DNA of 60,000 nt from Adiantum capillus-veneris. Its lineage: Eukaryota > Streptophyta > Polypodiopsida > Polypodiales > Pteridaceae. Positions 45,575 to 56,847 of this stretch are shown in pieces. Below the pieces are notes generated by a model. The model did no database searches. It saw only the letters and a program-made list of their open reading frames with translations, and was not told the origin of the DNA. How positions within the stretch are numbered: position 1 is the first letter of the stretch; every line of letters begins with the position of its first letter. The position numbers and the translations under genes were made by a program. Location of the stretch: positions 90,317,384 through 90,377,383 of the forward strand of contig CM043944.1 of assembly GCA_014529385.2 (NCBI GenBank). Reading direction: 5' to 3'.

Positions 45575-46985
45575 TGTAATGGAAATGGCCTATGAACTTT
45601 GAGAATAGCGGAATTAAGAGAATTAGAGTGAGCATTTTTGTGAGATTACTTCGAGAACATGAAGGGTGAACTTAATTGATGGTAGAAACATAAACATAGT
45701 ACTTGATTAACTTGGCATGAACAATACTTTTGTAAGAGAGAGAGTATTAGAGAACATGACAATGGTTGAGGACCGGATTTAGCCGGTCCCCCCTCCAAAA
45801 GGCGTTTGTATTATAGATTCTCCCATCAAGAGAGACTTGTTACAATACAATCTCTGTGTTCCTTGTGACCTTGGTGATGCTATGAAGATGGAAAGCTTCA
45901 TGCATCACGAACTTAACATAAACTTTGCAAAAAGCATTAACTATCCCAAGGCCTCAAACACCTTCGAAGGTGGAGAGAGCTAGTGGGGAATGAGGGTAGG
46001 GAAGAGGAAGAAGAATCATCCATAGGAGAAAGAAATAGTTCCTCACTTATCATCACTCTTCTTGCTTAGCATAGCATAATAGCATAGTAATGAAGATAAA
46101 GAAGATGGCAAGCTTAAGCATTGAAGCATGGTTATTGGTTAGATTTGCATTCCATAGCCAAGATTGTTGGTGTAGGCTCTCCACTTCTCAACAAGCTTGG
46201 AGAAGGAGATAGAGCTCTTGCCTTTGCACTCTACACAATGAGAGAATGTGTGTGTGTGTGTGGGAGAGTATTACCCCCCTCTCATGCTTGGTCCACACCT
46301 CTCTCTCTCTCTCTTGTATTATTTTAATATTTCATTTAGACATGTGTCCTCTATTTTTCTCTTTGAGAGAAAGAACTTAATTATTTATTTTTATGTATCT
46401 AAATTATCATTGGACCCCTTCAAAATCTATCCAGTAGCATTTCAAACACATCATGAGGGCCACATGTGGAGGACATGTGTCTTTTATGCTTATTGAATCA
46501 TTTGGTTGAATGGAATACTTTAAGGACTTAGTCAATCAAACATGAAAAATTTCATGCGTCTTGAGAGTTATCTTTGAATTGAATACTTCAATAACTTTAG
46601 TCATTTAAGCATGTGAGAAACACCTCAAGCTTTTGGGTAAGGTTCCCACTAACACTTAGTAAGCCAACAAACACCTCATGCTTGGGTAGGATTCCCACCT
46701 CAAGGTCAGCCCTAGCTTGCCTAAGGTCAAGGACTTTTGAACAATAACTTTTGGAGGTCTTTAATGAAGCTAACCCTGTGGTCTTTAAGTTCCATTAGGT
46801 AGCATTGCTCTTTAACATACCATCTCTCATTTGGACCCGTTTTAACCTTGACCCTGTGTTGACACAGATCCATAAACACATGTCTATATTCTAACCCTTG
46901 TTCCCGTTTATTCTCCCACATTAAATGATCAGTTTAATATGCAAAAATCATTTGGGTTGGTTAGATATTAGATTTTATGATATCA
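45575..46985 (-). mobile_element. Outer chromovirus 3' LTR
   Basis: On the minus strand it starts TGATATCATAAAATCTAATATC and ends CACCATTACACC-like at the TSD; length about 1.41 kb. It matches 58,292-59,701 along its length with small differences, including a few-base change at its outer start. Confidence 0.9.
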
Positions 46986-47000
46986 CCTCTCTCTTGAAAT
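46986..47000 (-). promoter_or_regulatory. Polypurine tract of the outer chromovirus
   Basis: On the minus strand TTTCAAGAGAGAGG lies directly before the LTR start, as expected for plus-strand priming. Confidence 0.65.
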
Positions 47001-47342
47001 CATAGTCGTCTTCAACTATGAGGTAGAAGAGATAAAGTCTTAGTCATTAGTCTATGTTTCTTAGCGGGTAGAGGATACATTTTTACCCTGCGACATCATT
47101 CCAGAATGGATGACTAGTCCATTTGGTGCTTGGGAGACGTAGCTGCCGCAAGCATGTCTGCTCTTTAGTCCATATCATACTCCCAAAGTAGAGTGACAAA
47201 TTCTACTTGGTGTTTGAGTGACGTCATCATCACAAACATGATTCTAAGCATGCATACTATTTAAATTTGTGCACAAAAGAAGAATAGTCTTATAAGATAA
47301 AAACATTGTTCATTAAGAAAGAATTTACTTTTGCTTACTCTA

Positions 47343-47660
47343 GTGCAGCATTGTAAGCATTGATAAGGTTCATACTATCCTTAAGCTGTATTCCGTGTAT
47401 CCATCAAGCATCTTCAAATGGATAATTTTTTAATTTAATAAGATACTATCGGATAATCTTACCATGCTGAAGGATAGCTTCGGGTTGTAGCACTTCTTCT
47501 TGGTCTTTGATTTTTGGAGGGTCTTCAATAATTGGTTCTATTGGTGGCTCTCCTTTGTTCGGTTTAAATAGGCTCACATGAAAAGCATTGTGTATGAGCC
47601 AATGGTTGGGCAACTTGAGTTGATAAGCCATGTCATTGATTGGCTTCAATATTTGCAAAG
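47343..47660 (-). pseudogene. Outer chromovirus integrase C-terminus and chromodomain remnant
   Basis: MQILKPINDMAYQLKLPNHW...NAFHVSLFKP is the standard integrase C-terminal segment of plant chromoviruses (G-P-x-x-I...Y-x-L-x-L-P...H-x-V-F-H-V-S). It is followed by EAILQHGKIIR, a TAG, then YLIKLKNYPFEDA and W-I. This fits a chromodomain (Y-L-V-K-W-K-G-Y-P...E-x-x-T-W) whose aromatic cage residues are partly changed. Chromodomains direct integration to marked chromatin. Confidence 0.8.
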
Positions 47661-47735
47661 GACCATAGTATTTTCTTGCTAATTAAGCATAATACTTTTG
47701 ATGGCCCGTAGGATTTTTGCCCTTTGTTTGCCTCA

Positions 47736-48620
47736 TTAAGCCTTGGGAAACTTAAGTAAGACCCAATCATTTTGTTTGAATATTAAGGCCCTCCTATGCT
47801 TATCACCAACAATAGCTTTTTGACTTTGTTGAGAGATGGATATAGCCTCCTTAACCTTTTGAAAAGATTCTTGTAGGTCACGGCTATACTCATCAGCAAC
47901 AAAGATCTTCCCATGTACTTTAAGTAGCAAGGGACTTTTAGGTCTTCCCTCTATGATCTCAAAAGGTGCTTTTCATGTAGTAGTATGGAAAGTATTATTG
48001 TATGCATACTTTACAAGGGGTAAGTACTTCTCCCATTGTGATCGTTGATCTACTTTTGTAACGTAAGTCTTTAGTAGATCGAGTATCGTAAGATTGGCTA
48101 TCTCACTTTGGCCATCCGTTTGTGGGTGGTAGGCCAAATAGAAATTCAATCTTGTACCTAGATTTTCAAAGAGACCTTTCCAAATACTGGTCATTCTAGG
48201 ATCTCTATCTGACACGGTGGATGTTGGTAATCCTTGGTGTTTGAAAATCTGAGATATGAAGATCGTTTGGTGTGCCTTAATAGTCTTTTTGACAGGAATA
48301 AAGTGTGCTTGCTTGCTGAACCTGTCAACTATTGTCCATATTTCCGTATTCCCATGGATAGACTTGGGAAATCCAAAGATAAAATCCATGGATATACTCT
48401 CCCATGGTCAATTAGGGATGGGCAATGGATGGAGTAATCCAGGTTTCTTCCCTCTATCATACTTAGTCTTTTGGCATACCACACATTTTGAAACATACGC
48501 TTGTATGTCCACTTTCATGGTAGGCCAATAGAAATACGTCTCTACTCCTCAAAGAGTAGGTTGAATGCCTCTATGTGCCGCAGGGGAGGAGCATGGGATT
48601 CATATATGACTTTCTCACAC
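47736..48620 (-). pseudogene. Outer chromovirus integrase
   Basis: The minus strand shows part of the zinc-binding region (CVVCQKTK near 48,470), then the D-D-E core: TIVDRFSK (first Asp), VSDRDPRM (second Asp) and DGQSEIAN (Glu). These lie in the 47,973-48,389 frame. After a stop at 47,970 the frame 47,736-47,930 continues with SISQQSQKAIVGDKHRRALI and DWVLLKFPKA. Catalytic residues are present, but stops near 48,415 and 47,970 break the protein. Confidence 0.85.
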
Positions 48621-48779
48621 GAAGGGAGTGGGTAACACATAGCCTATTGCCATGGAGAAGATAACCATCCTGCAAGGTGAATGGTTCCTCTTTCTTCCCC
48701 AAAGCAAGGACTCACATTATGTCTTTAAAGTCAGGGTCCATAGCGTACTCATCTATCATAGAAGATAGATCCTTATGAG

Positions 48780-49134
48780 TTGCTATAGACACAACATTAA
48801 CTTTTGGTCGTCGTGATAGTGCATCGGCCACTTGATTGTGCTTACCAGCAATATGAAAATTAAATTGCAAAAGAAAAATTTCCCACCTCATTTATTTTTT
48901 GGAAAGCTTGGTTTACGTCATGAAGTACTTGAGACTTTGGTGATATGTTCGTAAAATGAATGGAGTTCCTAGTAAATAGTGCTTCCATGTGTCTAGGACA
49001 TGTAGAACAGCTAAAAGCTCTTTCTCATAAATGCGCAAGACCTATTCATCCGTATTGAGTCTTCGGCTCTCATATGCTATGGCATGCCCTTCTTGAAGCA
49101 AGACTGCTTCAAGGCAATCACCACAAGCATCACA
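48780..49134 (-). pseudogene. Outer chromovirus RNase H
   Basis: Follows the reverse-transcriptase frame directly: CDACGDCLEAVLLQEGHAIA, YEKELLAVLHVLDTWKHYLL, then YHQSLKYFMT and HIAGKHNQVADALSRRP. These are the usual RNase H motifs, except that the third motif reads T-Y-H where T-D-H is usual, so a catalytic Asp appears lost. Several stops are present. Confidence 0.8.
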
Positions 49135-49970
49135 TTAGACCTCAAATGGATTTGAGAGATCCGAAAGCATGAGGACTGGTTGAGAGGTAAGCTTTTCTTT
49201 GAGCTTGCCAAAAGCTTTTTGCTCCTTAGCAGTGTATGAATACTTAACGTTCTTCTTTGTTAAATCATGTAATGGTCCTGCTATTTGAGAAAATTTTGCT
49301 ATGAAGCGTCTATAGTATGCACACATACCAATAAAACTTCTTAGCTCATGTAGATTCCTTGGATTAGGCCATGCTTTTATTACCTCTAACTTGGACGGAT
49401 CCATACAGATAGCATCTTGAGAGATAATATGACCTGAGTATTGAATCTCTTGAAGGAAAAGTTCGCTTTTCTTTTGGTTAAGAAAAAGCTTGTTCTCCCT
49501 CAATGCTTGAAAAATCACTTGGAGATGTTGCTTGTGTTCCTCCAAGGACTTGGAGTAGATGATGATATCATCAAAGAACACTCCAGTGAACTTGTGGTAG
49601 GATCTAAATATTTTCTCCCCAAAAGGCATGACTAGATATTCATAAATACCAAATGTTGTACGAAACGCGGTGCTTTAGGATATCTTCCTCCACTATCCTT
49701 ATTTGATGATAGCCACTTTTAAGGTCAATCCTACTAAAGTAGGTAGAGCCTTGTAGCTTATCAAACAGATCTTCTACTCGAGCTATGGGAAATCTATTTT
49801 TGATAGTGATATGATTTAGTGCACGATAGTCCAAACTCCACACACATGCGGTATGTACCATCTTTCTTTTGCACTAAAAGGATTGGAGAACAAAAGGGAG
49901 AGGAGCTAGGCCTCACCATCCCTTTGTCTACCAATTCTTGTACTTTCCTCATAATCTCCTCTTGTTGAGC
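49135..49970 (-). pseudogene. Outer chromovirus reverse transcriptase
   Basis: The two main frames are 49,640-49,861 (VWSLDYRALNHITIKNRFPI and YFSRIDLKSGYHQIRI) and 49,135-49,629 (VFFDDIIIYSKSLEEHKQHL, then FLGMCAYYRRFI-like FIGMCAYYRRFIAKFSQIAG). The catalytic box is F-F-D-D, the common plant gypsy variant of Y-x-D-D. The frame shift between them falls near 49,640. The LPQG-equivalent block is lost at the shift. Confidence 0.9.
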
Positions 49971-50640
49971 TTAGGAAACTCGATAAGGAGGCTTGTTAGG
50001 CGGTGAGCTTCCTGATAGGAGCTCAATTTGATGGTCATCATCCCCTCGTTTTGGAGGTAAGTCCATAGGGATATCATTGATGAACACATCTTGGAATCCT
50101 TTTATAAAGTTAGACAAGTTTAAGTCTTCTTGACTCCTACCATTTTCATTTGCTAAACCATTAGCATCATTAGTGGATTCTTTGACAAAAATCATGTACG
50201 CAGAGATCGAGCTTTTCATTGACTTATCAAAAGCTAGTGCATTTACAAGTGGTATAGTACAACCAGACTCATTAGCATCCATATACATGTTCTTTCCCCT
50301 ATAGGTGAAGTAGATTCTCCTTTCAGGGAACTTCATGTTGGCAGCCATGCGATCAAACCATGGCGCCCCTAGGATAGCATCCTCATGTTGGAGAGGAGAG
50401 ATGAAAAAAGTCTTCTTTGTCGACATAGCTTTGGACATGAACACTCAACTTCCCAATCAAGGGAGTAACGGAGGCTTGCTGTCGCTTGAAAGCTGTGTTA
50501 GTCGTTACAATATCTCCTATCTCAAAAGCTTGAATGCCCAACTTGGTGGCCAACTCCATTGATATGAAGTTGTGAGTAGAGCCAGGGTCAAACAAGATGA
50601 AGGCATCATGCTCCCTTACCTTTCCTTTGCAATGAGCATC
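49971..50640 (-). pseudogene. Outer chromovirus protease and linker to RT
   Basis: The frame 50,383-50,769 contains AFILFDPGSTHNFISMELAT, the active-site region with D-P-G-S in place of D-S/T-G. After a shift, 49,971-50,444 continues with EDAILGAPWFDRMAANMKF (the I-L-G-x-P-W motif) and QDVFINDIPMDLPPKRGDDD, the usual entry to reverse transcriptase. The Asp is present. One frameshift separates the two halves. Confidence 0.85.
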
Positions 50641-51924
50641 CTCTTTTGGAGCTTCGATGGTGGAAGCCCTAGGAGCCTCATTGCAAGCTGGGGCAAGAAC
50701 AATAGACATGTCCTTGCTCCCCACACTTAAAACACTTATGGTCCTTGCAAAAAGCTTCAAACTCTTCATGAGAGAGTTTGTTTTAACCTATGTAAACTCC
50801 CTTCTCCTTGGACCTATTGTTGTTGTTGTAGGAAGTGCCTTGGGAAGAATTTTGGGCATTGGTTTTCCTCTTTGCATCATTTTTGTCTTTGTTTTCCATG
50901 GGTTTGACATTCCGTCTAGCCCCTTGTTGGAAATTGATGCGGGAAGAAACCATGGTGTGGTGGATTACTTCGGTGATAGAACCAGGCCGTTGGGAGTTGA
51001 CATACTCGGCCATTTCTTCAGGTAATCCCGCACAAAATTGTTGCTTTTGCTCGGCGAAGTCTATCTTTTGGAAGACAGTAGCCTTGAGATGTAAATCCCC
51101 AAACTTGTCCACATATTTGTGAATAGACTCATGTGAGAGAAGCTTCAAACTGCACCATTTGGTAAGTACTTTGTCTGTTTGCATCGCTTGCAAGGAATTG
51201 CTTCATGATGGAAACTTGTAGAGTTTTCCATGTCTTTGGGGCTTCACTGTTGCCACAAAGGCTAGCCCACCATTACTGAGCCGATTTTTGGAAGTGCATA
51301 GCTACATGACGTAGCTTGGAGGACTCCGTGAAGCCCTCGTTTCCAAAGGCCGCATCAAATTGTTAGATGAAGGCCAATACTTTGTCGATGTCACCAAAGG
51401 TGCCATCATAGGTGAGAAAAGAGATACTCTTTTCTCCCTCTTAAACTTCTTGAGCTTTTGTGATCTTCACCATGCAGGGTATGATTTGCCATATCCTCCC
51501 TCTTGTATTCTCTAGGAGAATAGCCATAGCTTTCGTTGGGAGAGGAGTAAGGTGAAGAAGGAGAAGAAGAGGGTGACCTCTTTCTTGAACTTCTCTTCCT
51601 TTGTTTCCTCTCTTCCCTTTTGGAGTGACAAAGAGAAGGACTGTGTGTTGACTGTTTCCTCTTGGGAGGAGTTGACGATCATCTAGACCGTCATCTTCAT
51701 GGAGCCACATCTTCAGAGGAACTTAGGGATTCATTACTTCCTTGTTCTTTGGATTCCTCCTCTTGTATGGGAGAGAGTCTTCTTTTGGGGGTCTCATCAA
51801 GAGGCCTCCTAAACTCTCCCTCCTCTTAGGGAGATCCCATAAGCGAAGTTGTTGAATAACTTCGGCTTGCAAAGTAGGGTTGCCCATAGCTTGATGCAAC
51901 CTAGTAACAAGATAATTGATAAAC
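50641..51924 (-). pseudogene. Outer chromovirus gag, main part
   Basis: On the minus strand the frame resumes at the insertion point with INYLVTRLHQAMGNPTLQAE, continues in broken frames (51,441-51,838), then 50,783-51,193 gives the capsid C-terminal half: LTKWCSLKLLSHESIHKYVD and QKQQFCAGLPEEMAEYVN. A zinc knuckle KCFKCGEQGHVYCSCP (C-x2-C-x4-H-x4-C) lies near 50,730. Joined with 57,807-57,889 it forms one gag that was split by the inner element. Confidence 0.85.
51920..51924. repeat. Target site duplication TAAAC (left)
   Basis: Identical to 57,802-57,806. It flanks the inner element. Confidence 0.95.
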
Positions 51925-51992
51925 TGTCGTGGATGCTTGAGAGTCAGTCGCTGCCTGCATCATCGCCTATGTCATCGCCTACATCATTATTA

Positions 51993-52199
51993 GAAGATTC
52001 TAGAAGGTTCTAAAAGTATAAAGGAGATTCTAGAAGTTTTTGGAAAGCTCTAGAAAGTTGAAGAAGGATCTAGAAGGTTCTAGAAGAACTAGAAGGATCA
52101 AGAAGTTTCTAAAAGCTTGGAGAAGATTCTGGAAGAATCTAGAAGTTTTTGGAAAGCTCTAGAAAGTTGAAGAAGAATCAAGAAGGTTCTAGAAGATTC
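51993..52199 (+). promoter_or_regulatory. Heat-shock-element cluster in the 5' LTR U3
   Basis: Perfect GAAnnTTCnnGAA arrays occur at 51,993-52,010 (four units, GAAGATTCTAGAAGGTTC), 52,073-52,085, 52,122-52,134 and 52,182-52,199 (four units), with many partial GAA/TTC pentamers between. Heat-shock factors bind such inverted nGAAn pentamers. The cluster lies 60-270 bp upstream of the TATA box, a normal promoter position. Confidence 0.85.
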
Positions 52200-52258
52200 T
52201 AACCTCAATAAGAACCTAGAAAGTTATAACCTCCTCAAATAACCTCCTCAAGCACTAG

Positions 52259-52266
52259 TATAAATA
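52259..52266 (+). promoter_or_regulatory. TATA box of the inner chromovirus
   Basis: TATAAATA followed by GGGG; the predicted start, CCCTC|AGTC, is 32 bp downstream at a pyrimidine-purine initiator. Confidence 0.85.
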
Positions 52267-52290
52267 GGGGTCTTGGGCCACAAGCCCCTC

Positions 52291-52301
52291 AGTCTTGCCA
52301 A
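52291..52301 (+). promoter_or_regulatory. Self-primer: predicted 5' end of the transcript
   Basis: AGTCTTGCCAA is the exact reverse complement of the primer site TTGGCAAGACT at 52,526-52,536 and sits where transcription should start. This is the arrangement of self-primed Tf1/sushi elements, in which the RNA 5' end folds back and is cleaved to prime reverse transcription. Confidence 0.75.
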
Positions 52302-52525
52302 CACCAGTTGTGAGGCTCCTATGAGGAAAACCCTCTTCTAGTTCTTGTCTTATGTTCAATTCTTGTCCTTGAAATCAAGCCTTGTAATCCAAGTCTTGTA
52401 TCTATCTCTCTTAATACAATATTAAGTCTTATAAGCAATATTAAGATTATCATCAAATCCAAGTTCTTGTACATTGTGAGCTCCTCCTCTTGCTCTCTTC
52501 TAGCTCTATACGCACTCATAACAGT

Positions 52526-52536
52526 TTGGCAAGACT
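52526..52536 (+). promoter_or_regulatory. Primer binding site, self-complementary type
   Basis: TTGGCAAGACT starts two bases after the LTR. I cannot match it to the 3' end of a plant tRNA that I remember, but it pairs 11 of 11 with 52,291-52,301. Confidence 0.75.
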
Positions 52537-52563
52537 AACATCTCTTAATCTTCTCAAGCCATC

Positions 52564-53322
52564 ATGGAGCTGACAATGGAAGTGTCATCAACGCATTGCA
52601 AAGCATCCAAGCTCAGTTACAAGAACTTCGCGAGAGTAACGCTCAACTTCAAGCAGGGCAACCCCTAATCTTGGGACCGGTGTTACAAAATCTTCAACGT
52701 CAAATTCAAGAGCTTCATGAGACAAGCACACATCAAGCACAAGCTGTAAGATCTAGCTATTCTCAACAACATAAGAAGGAGCCTAAGGTCAGCATGCCTG
52801 AAAAATTTGATGGGACTAGATCAAAGTTTAGAGGTTTTCTCCAACAAGTGCGTCTCTTCATTCGAATGCAACAAGAATGCTATCCAAATGATGCCTCTCA
52901 AGTAGGCCTTATTGGGACCCTCCTCTCGGGTATGACTCTCTCTTGGTTTGCTCCCTTACTTGAAAAAGAATCTCCTCTTCTTCATGACTTTGAAGCTTTT
53001 GTGCGGGAGTTCTCTGCAACCTTTGGGGATACTGATAGAGCAAGGGTTGCTAAAACCAAACTTAGAAATCTCCACCCAAGGATCAAGACTTGCATCCAAA
53101 TTTCAACAGCTCACTTGTGATCTGACTTGGCATGAGGAATATTTCATTAGCCAATTTCGGTGGGGATTAAAGGATGACGTAAAAGATCTTTTATTGACTA
53201 TGCCAAAGGTTCACACTCTAAGCGAGTTCATCTCTCAAGCAATGGAATATGTGATAATCGACTATTTGAGAGGAGACAAGAGAGGCGTCTTGGGGCACCA
53301 TTGCGACCCCAAATGGAAGTGA
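52564..53322 (+). pseudogene. Inner chromovirus gag capsid
   Basis: The main frame 52,596-53,120 starts in a coiled-coil (LQSIQAQLQELRESNAQLQA) and continues with KVSMPEKFDGTRSKFRGFLQ and LLSGMTLSWFAPLLEKESPL, the capsid landmarks. An ATG at 52,564 is out of register with it, probably through a small indel. After a shift near 53,085 the second frame continues QQLTCDLTWHEEYFISQFRW and LLLTMPKVHTLSEFISQAME to a stop at 53,320. Total gag length would be normal. Two shifts inactivate it. Confidence 0.85.
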
Positions 53323-53372
53323 CACAAAATGGCTACACACCTTAATAGGGCCATGAATCAAGCATTGAGCCC

Positions 53373-53564
53373 ATGCAAATTGATTCAGCACAGTTTCAAC
53401 CTCTCTCAGCCCAGGAGAAGCAAAGGCGACGCATTAATGGCTTATGTATGTATTGTGGAGAGCAGGGGCACATAGTTCAACAGTGTCCAAGGAAGAGAAG
53501 AATGAAGGTTCATGGTGCAATGGACTCAACGTGTTCAGAAAACATGGACTTCCAACCCCAATAG
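53373..53564 (+). pseudogene. Inner chromovirus zinc knuckle
   Basis: The frame contains INGLCMYCGEQGHIVQQCPR, a perfect C-x2-C-x4-H-x4-C nucleocapsid knuckle. It overlaps the protease frame that starts at 53,444, so a shift or frame change joins the two. Confidence 0.85.
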
Positions 53565-54037
53565 AGACCGACCGGTTGGACAAAAGACAAGCAAAAAAAG
53601 GTCTCTTTCTTCCCGCTGATTTCACTTCAAGTTTAATGCTACCAATCAAGATCCATATGCCGAGTAGGCACATGGATGGTGAAGCATTACTAGATTCAGG
53701 CGCAACGACGTGCTTCATGGACAAAGAATTTGCAAAAGAACAAGGCATACTACTTGTGGAGAAGTCTAATCCAGCAATTGTAGAAGTCATTGATGGTCGT
53801 CCCCTCGCTTCAGGGGATGTCAGGTATGAAACTCGCCCCATAGAAGTAACATTGCAGGAACATGAATAGCGTTCAATAATTATACAAAGCCCAAGCAGCC
53901 CAGCTGTTATTGGGCTACCGTGGCTTGAATTACATAATCATGACATCGATTAGAGGGCTCAAAGAATTGAACCACGAAAAGTCCAAAAGAAGAAGGGAAG
54001 GCATAATAGGCCTATATATCTTGGAGCCAAGGTCTTC
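53444..54037 (+). pseudogene. Inner chromovirus aspartic protease
   Basis: GEALLDSGATTCFMDKEFAK carries the active-site D-S-G. After a TAG at 53,867 the same frame gives SSPAVIGLPWLELHNHDID (the I-G-x-P-W motif) and another TAG near 53,951, then runs in register into reverse transcriptase. It would mature the polyprotein; the two stops are the only visible lesions. Confidence 0.85.
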
Positions 54038-55267
54038 ATGCGTGCAACCAAAAAGTATCCAGCTTTCCTAATATTTGCAACACCAACCGACACGTCGATA
54101 ATAAAAATCATAGAGGCATTTCCACGTCAATATCAAGATTACAATGATGTTTTTGAAAAGAATAATGTAGACCTCTTACCGGAGCATCGACCCTATGATT
54201 GTGCTATAGAGCTTCAGGAGGGAACCCAACCCACTTTTGGCCCAATATACAAGCTATCTCAAGATGAATTGGTAGATTTACGGAAAAATATTGATGAGAA
54301 TCTTGGTAAGGGGTTCATACGGCATTCAAAGTCCCCAGTAGGAGCTCCAATACTCTTTGTAAAAAAGAAGGACGGAACTCTCCGGATGTGCGTGGATTAT
54401 AGGGGCCTAAACAAGATCACCATCAAGAATCGCTATCCCCTTCCCTTGATCCCAGAGCTTCTTGAGCACCTTGGAAAGGCAAGAATATTTACAAAAATAG
54501 ATCTTCGTGGTGCTTACAACCTAGTCAGAATCAAAGAAGGTGATGAATGGAAGACAACCTTTTGGACAAGGTATGGCCACTTTGAATATACCATCATGCC
54601 ATTTGGTCTCACAAATGCCCCAGCTGTTTTTCAACATTTGATGAACGATATATTTTGGGAGTATTTGGATTATTTTGTGGTAATATATTTGGATGATATC
54701 TTGATATTTTCCAAGGATCAAGAAGAGCATGAGCACCATGTACGATTAGTGCTTGAAAAGCTTCGTGCATCAGGGCTATATGCAAAGTTGGAGAAGTGCT
54801 CTTTTCACCAATCTAAGGTGGAATTTCTTGGTTATGTAATTTCTAAAAAGGGAATCTCCATGGATCCAAAGAAGGTTCAAACCATATTTGATTGGGAGAC
54901 ACCCACCTCGGTAAGAGATGTTCAATGTTTCCTCGGATTTGCAAATTTTTATCGTATCTTTATACAGGGATACTCCAAGGTGGTTACAACACTCACAAGG
55001 TTGACAGGCCATAATAAGTTTGTCTGGGACTCAGAGGCTGCGAAAGCATTTCAGACTCTCAAGCAATCTTTCACGACCGCACCCATTCTAATTCACGCAG
55101 ATCCTACAAAGCCTTTCATCCTAGAAACAGACGCCTCAGATTTTTCCCTTGGCGCTATTCTATCCCAAGTAGCAGAGGATGGTCGAGTACATCAAGTGGC
55201 TTTTCACTCCCGCAAGTTCTCAGCTGTGCAGAAATCAATTATGAAGTCCATGACAAAGAGCTCTTAG
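54038..55267 (+). pseudogene. Inner chromovirus reverse transcriptase and RNase H start
   Basis: A 409-residue open frame with all RT blocks: CVDYRGLNKITIKNRYPLPL, IFTKIDLRGAYNLVRIKEGD, TIMPFGLTNAPAVFQHLMND, VVIYLDDILIFS (catalytic Y-L-D-D) and VEFLGYVISKKGISMDPKKV. It passes into the RNase H-like start [20 protein letters not shown]. The frame ends at a shift near 55,240. This is the best preserved gene in the window and could be the basis for classifying the element. Confidence 0.93.
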
Positions 55268-55539
55268 CAATCATCGACTCCTTTGACACTTGGCGTCACC
55301 TACTTGAAGGAGCTCCTCATAAGATCACTGTCTATAAAAATCACAAGAATTTGGAATACTTCATGACATCCCACGTCTTGAATTGTCACCAAGCCAGGTG
55401 GAGTGGTCTCCTATCAAGGTTTGATTTTCTTATCTCTTATAGACTGGCCGTCAACAAGCTAAGCCAGATGTCTTATCAAGAAGATCCTACCTTCCACCTA
55501 GAGAAGGCGATGCAACATTTGATCAACAAGAGTCAGTGA
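55240..55539 (+). pseudogene. Inner chromovirus RNase H, C-terminal part
   Basis: In the shifted frame: [39 protein letters not shown], and RQARW-type [19 protein letters not shown]. The T-D-H motif reads V-Y-K-N-H here, so the catalytic Asp appears lost. A stop at 55,537 precedes the integrase frame. Confidence 0.75.
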
Positions 55540-56847
55540 TTTTGAAACCTGAGCAGCTTAAGCTAAACGTCACCATGAGCCAAGCTCGTGAAGATTCTAC
55601 TTTTCTTTCTAAGGTGAAGACACAAATTGCCAAAGACCCACTTGCTCAGAATATTACACAACAACTACAAGGACAAGAGGGTAATGAGGACTTTCAAGAA
55701 ATCGATGGACTAATTTATTATAAGGGTCTTCTCTATATTCCGCCAGGACCAACACGCTTGGAGGTACTTCATCAACGACATGATCTTCCATCAACAGGAC
55801 ATTTTGGGGTTAATAAGACAATTGAGCTTCTCTCCCGTGACTTTTGGTGGCCTCAAATGTGGAAGCTTGTCAAGGAGTATGTAAGCACTTGTGACACTTG
55901 CAATAGATCAAAGGCCCCTCGTCATTGTCCTCATGGGCTACTGCATCCCTTGCCCATTCCAACCAAACCATGGTCATCCATCTCCATGGATTTCATTGTA
56001 GAGCTACCCTTGTCACAAGGATTTGACTCCATTTTAGTAGGATCGGTTTACAAAAATGGCACACTTCATTCCAACCACTAAAACCATCACTAGCAAAGGT
56101 ACGACCAAACTCTTTCTACAACATATATATCGTTATCACGGATTACCGGATGACATAGTTTCTGATCGAGGCCCACAATTCATCTCTAGCTTTTGGAAAA
56201 TCTTATTCAAGCTACTCGGAGTACAAATCAACCTCTCCTCAGCCAATCACCCGCAAAGCGATGGACAACCAGAGAGAGTAAATCAAGTTTTGGAACAGTA
56301 TCTCCGCTGTACTATCAGTTATCACCAAGATAATTGGGTCGAGCTCCTACCGCTAGCAAAACTCTCCTATAATAACAGTTTTCATGCCTCCACCCATCAC
56401 ACTCCATTCTTTGCTAATTATGGTCAACATCCCAAACAGGATATCCACAGACACTATCAAGTCAAGAATCCAGTTGCTATTCATCTTACACAACAATTAT
56501 CTGCAATTCACAAAGAACGTACAATTCATATCAAAGAAGCTCAATCCAAGTATAAGGAAAGTGCTGATTTCCATCGCATGCAGTATCCAAAATACAAAGA
56601 AGGGGATAAAGTGTGGCTCCTCCGACATGATCTGCGTTCATCTTGTCCCTGTCCAAACCTTGATTATCAAAGGCTTGGCCCGTTTAAAATTATCCGTCAA
56701 GTCAATCCAGTCACCTATCGAGTCCGATTGCCCTCATCCATGAAAGTCCATCTGGTCTTTCATGTCTCAGTCCTAGAATCTTGTCACACATCTAAGATCC
56801 CAGGAAGAGCCCTACAACCACCTCCTCAGATTCAAGGACATGACTAA
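55536..56847 (+). pseudogene. Inner chromovirus integrase
   Basis: 55,536-56,081 holds the zinc-binding H2C2 region (RHDLPSTGHFGVNKTIELLS, then CDTCNRSKAP) and the first core Asp region (SISMDFIVELPLSQGFDSIL). After a shift, 56,056-56,847 has VSDRGPQFISS (second Asp), DGQPERVNQVLEQYLR (Glu), and the C-terminal G-P-F motif LGPFKIIRQVNPVTYRVRLP. Catalytic residues are all readable; the single frameshift near 56,050 interrupts the core. Confidence 0.92.

Larger units (their letters stand above)
51925..52523 (+). mobile_element. Inner chromovirus 5' LTR (599 bp)
   Basis: TGTCGTGGATGC...CTCATAACA. U3 (51,925-52,290) is filled with TTCTAGAA-type repeats. A TATA box at 52,259 sets the start of R at about 52,291. 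It is 131 bp shorter than the 3' LTR, mainly in the repeat array. Confidence 0.95.
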
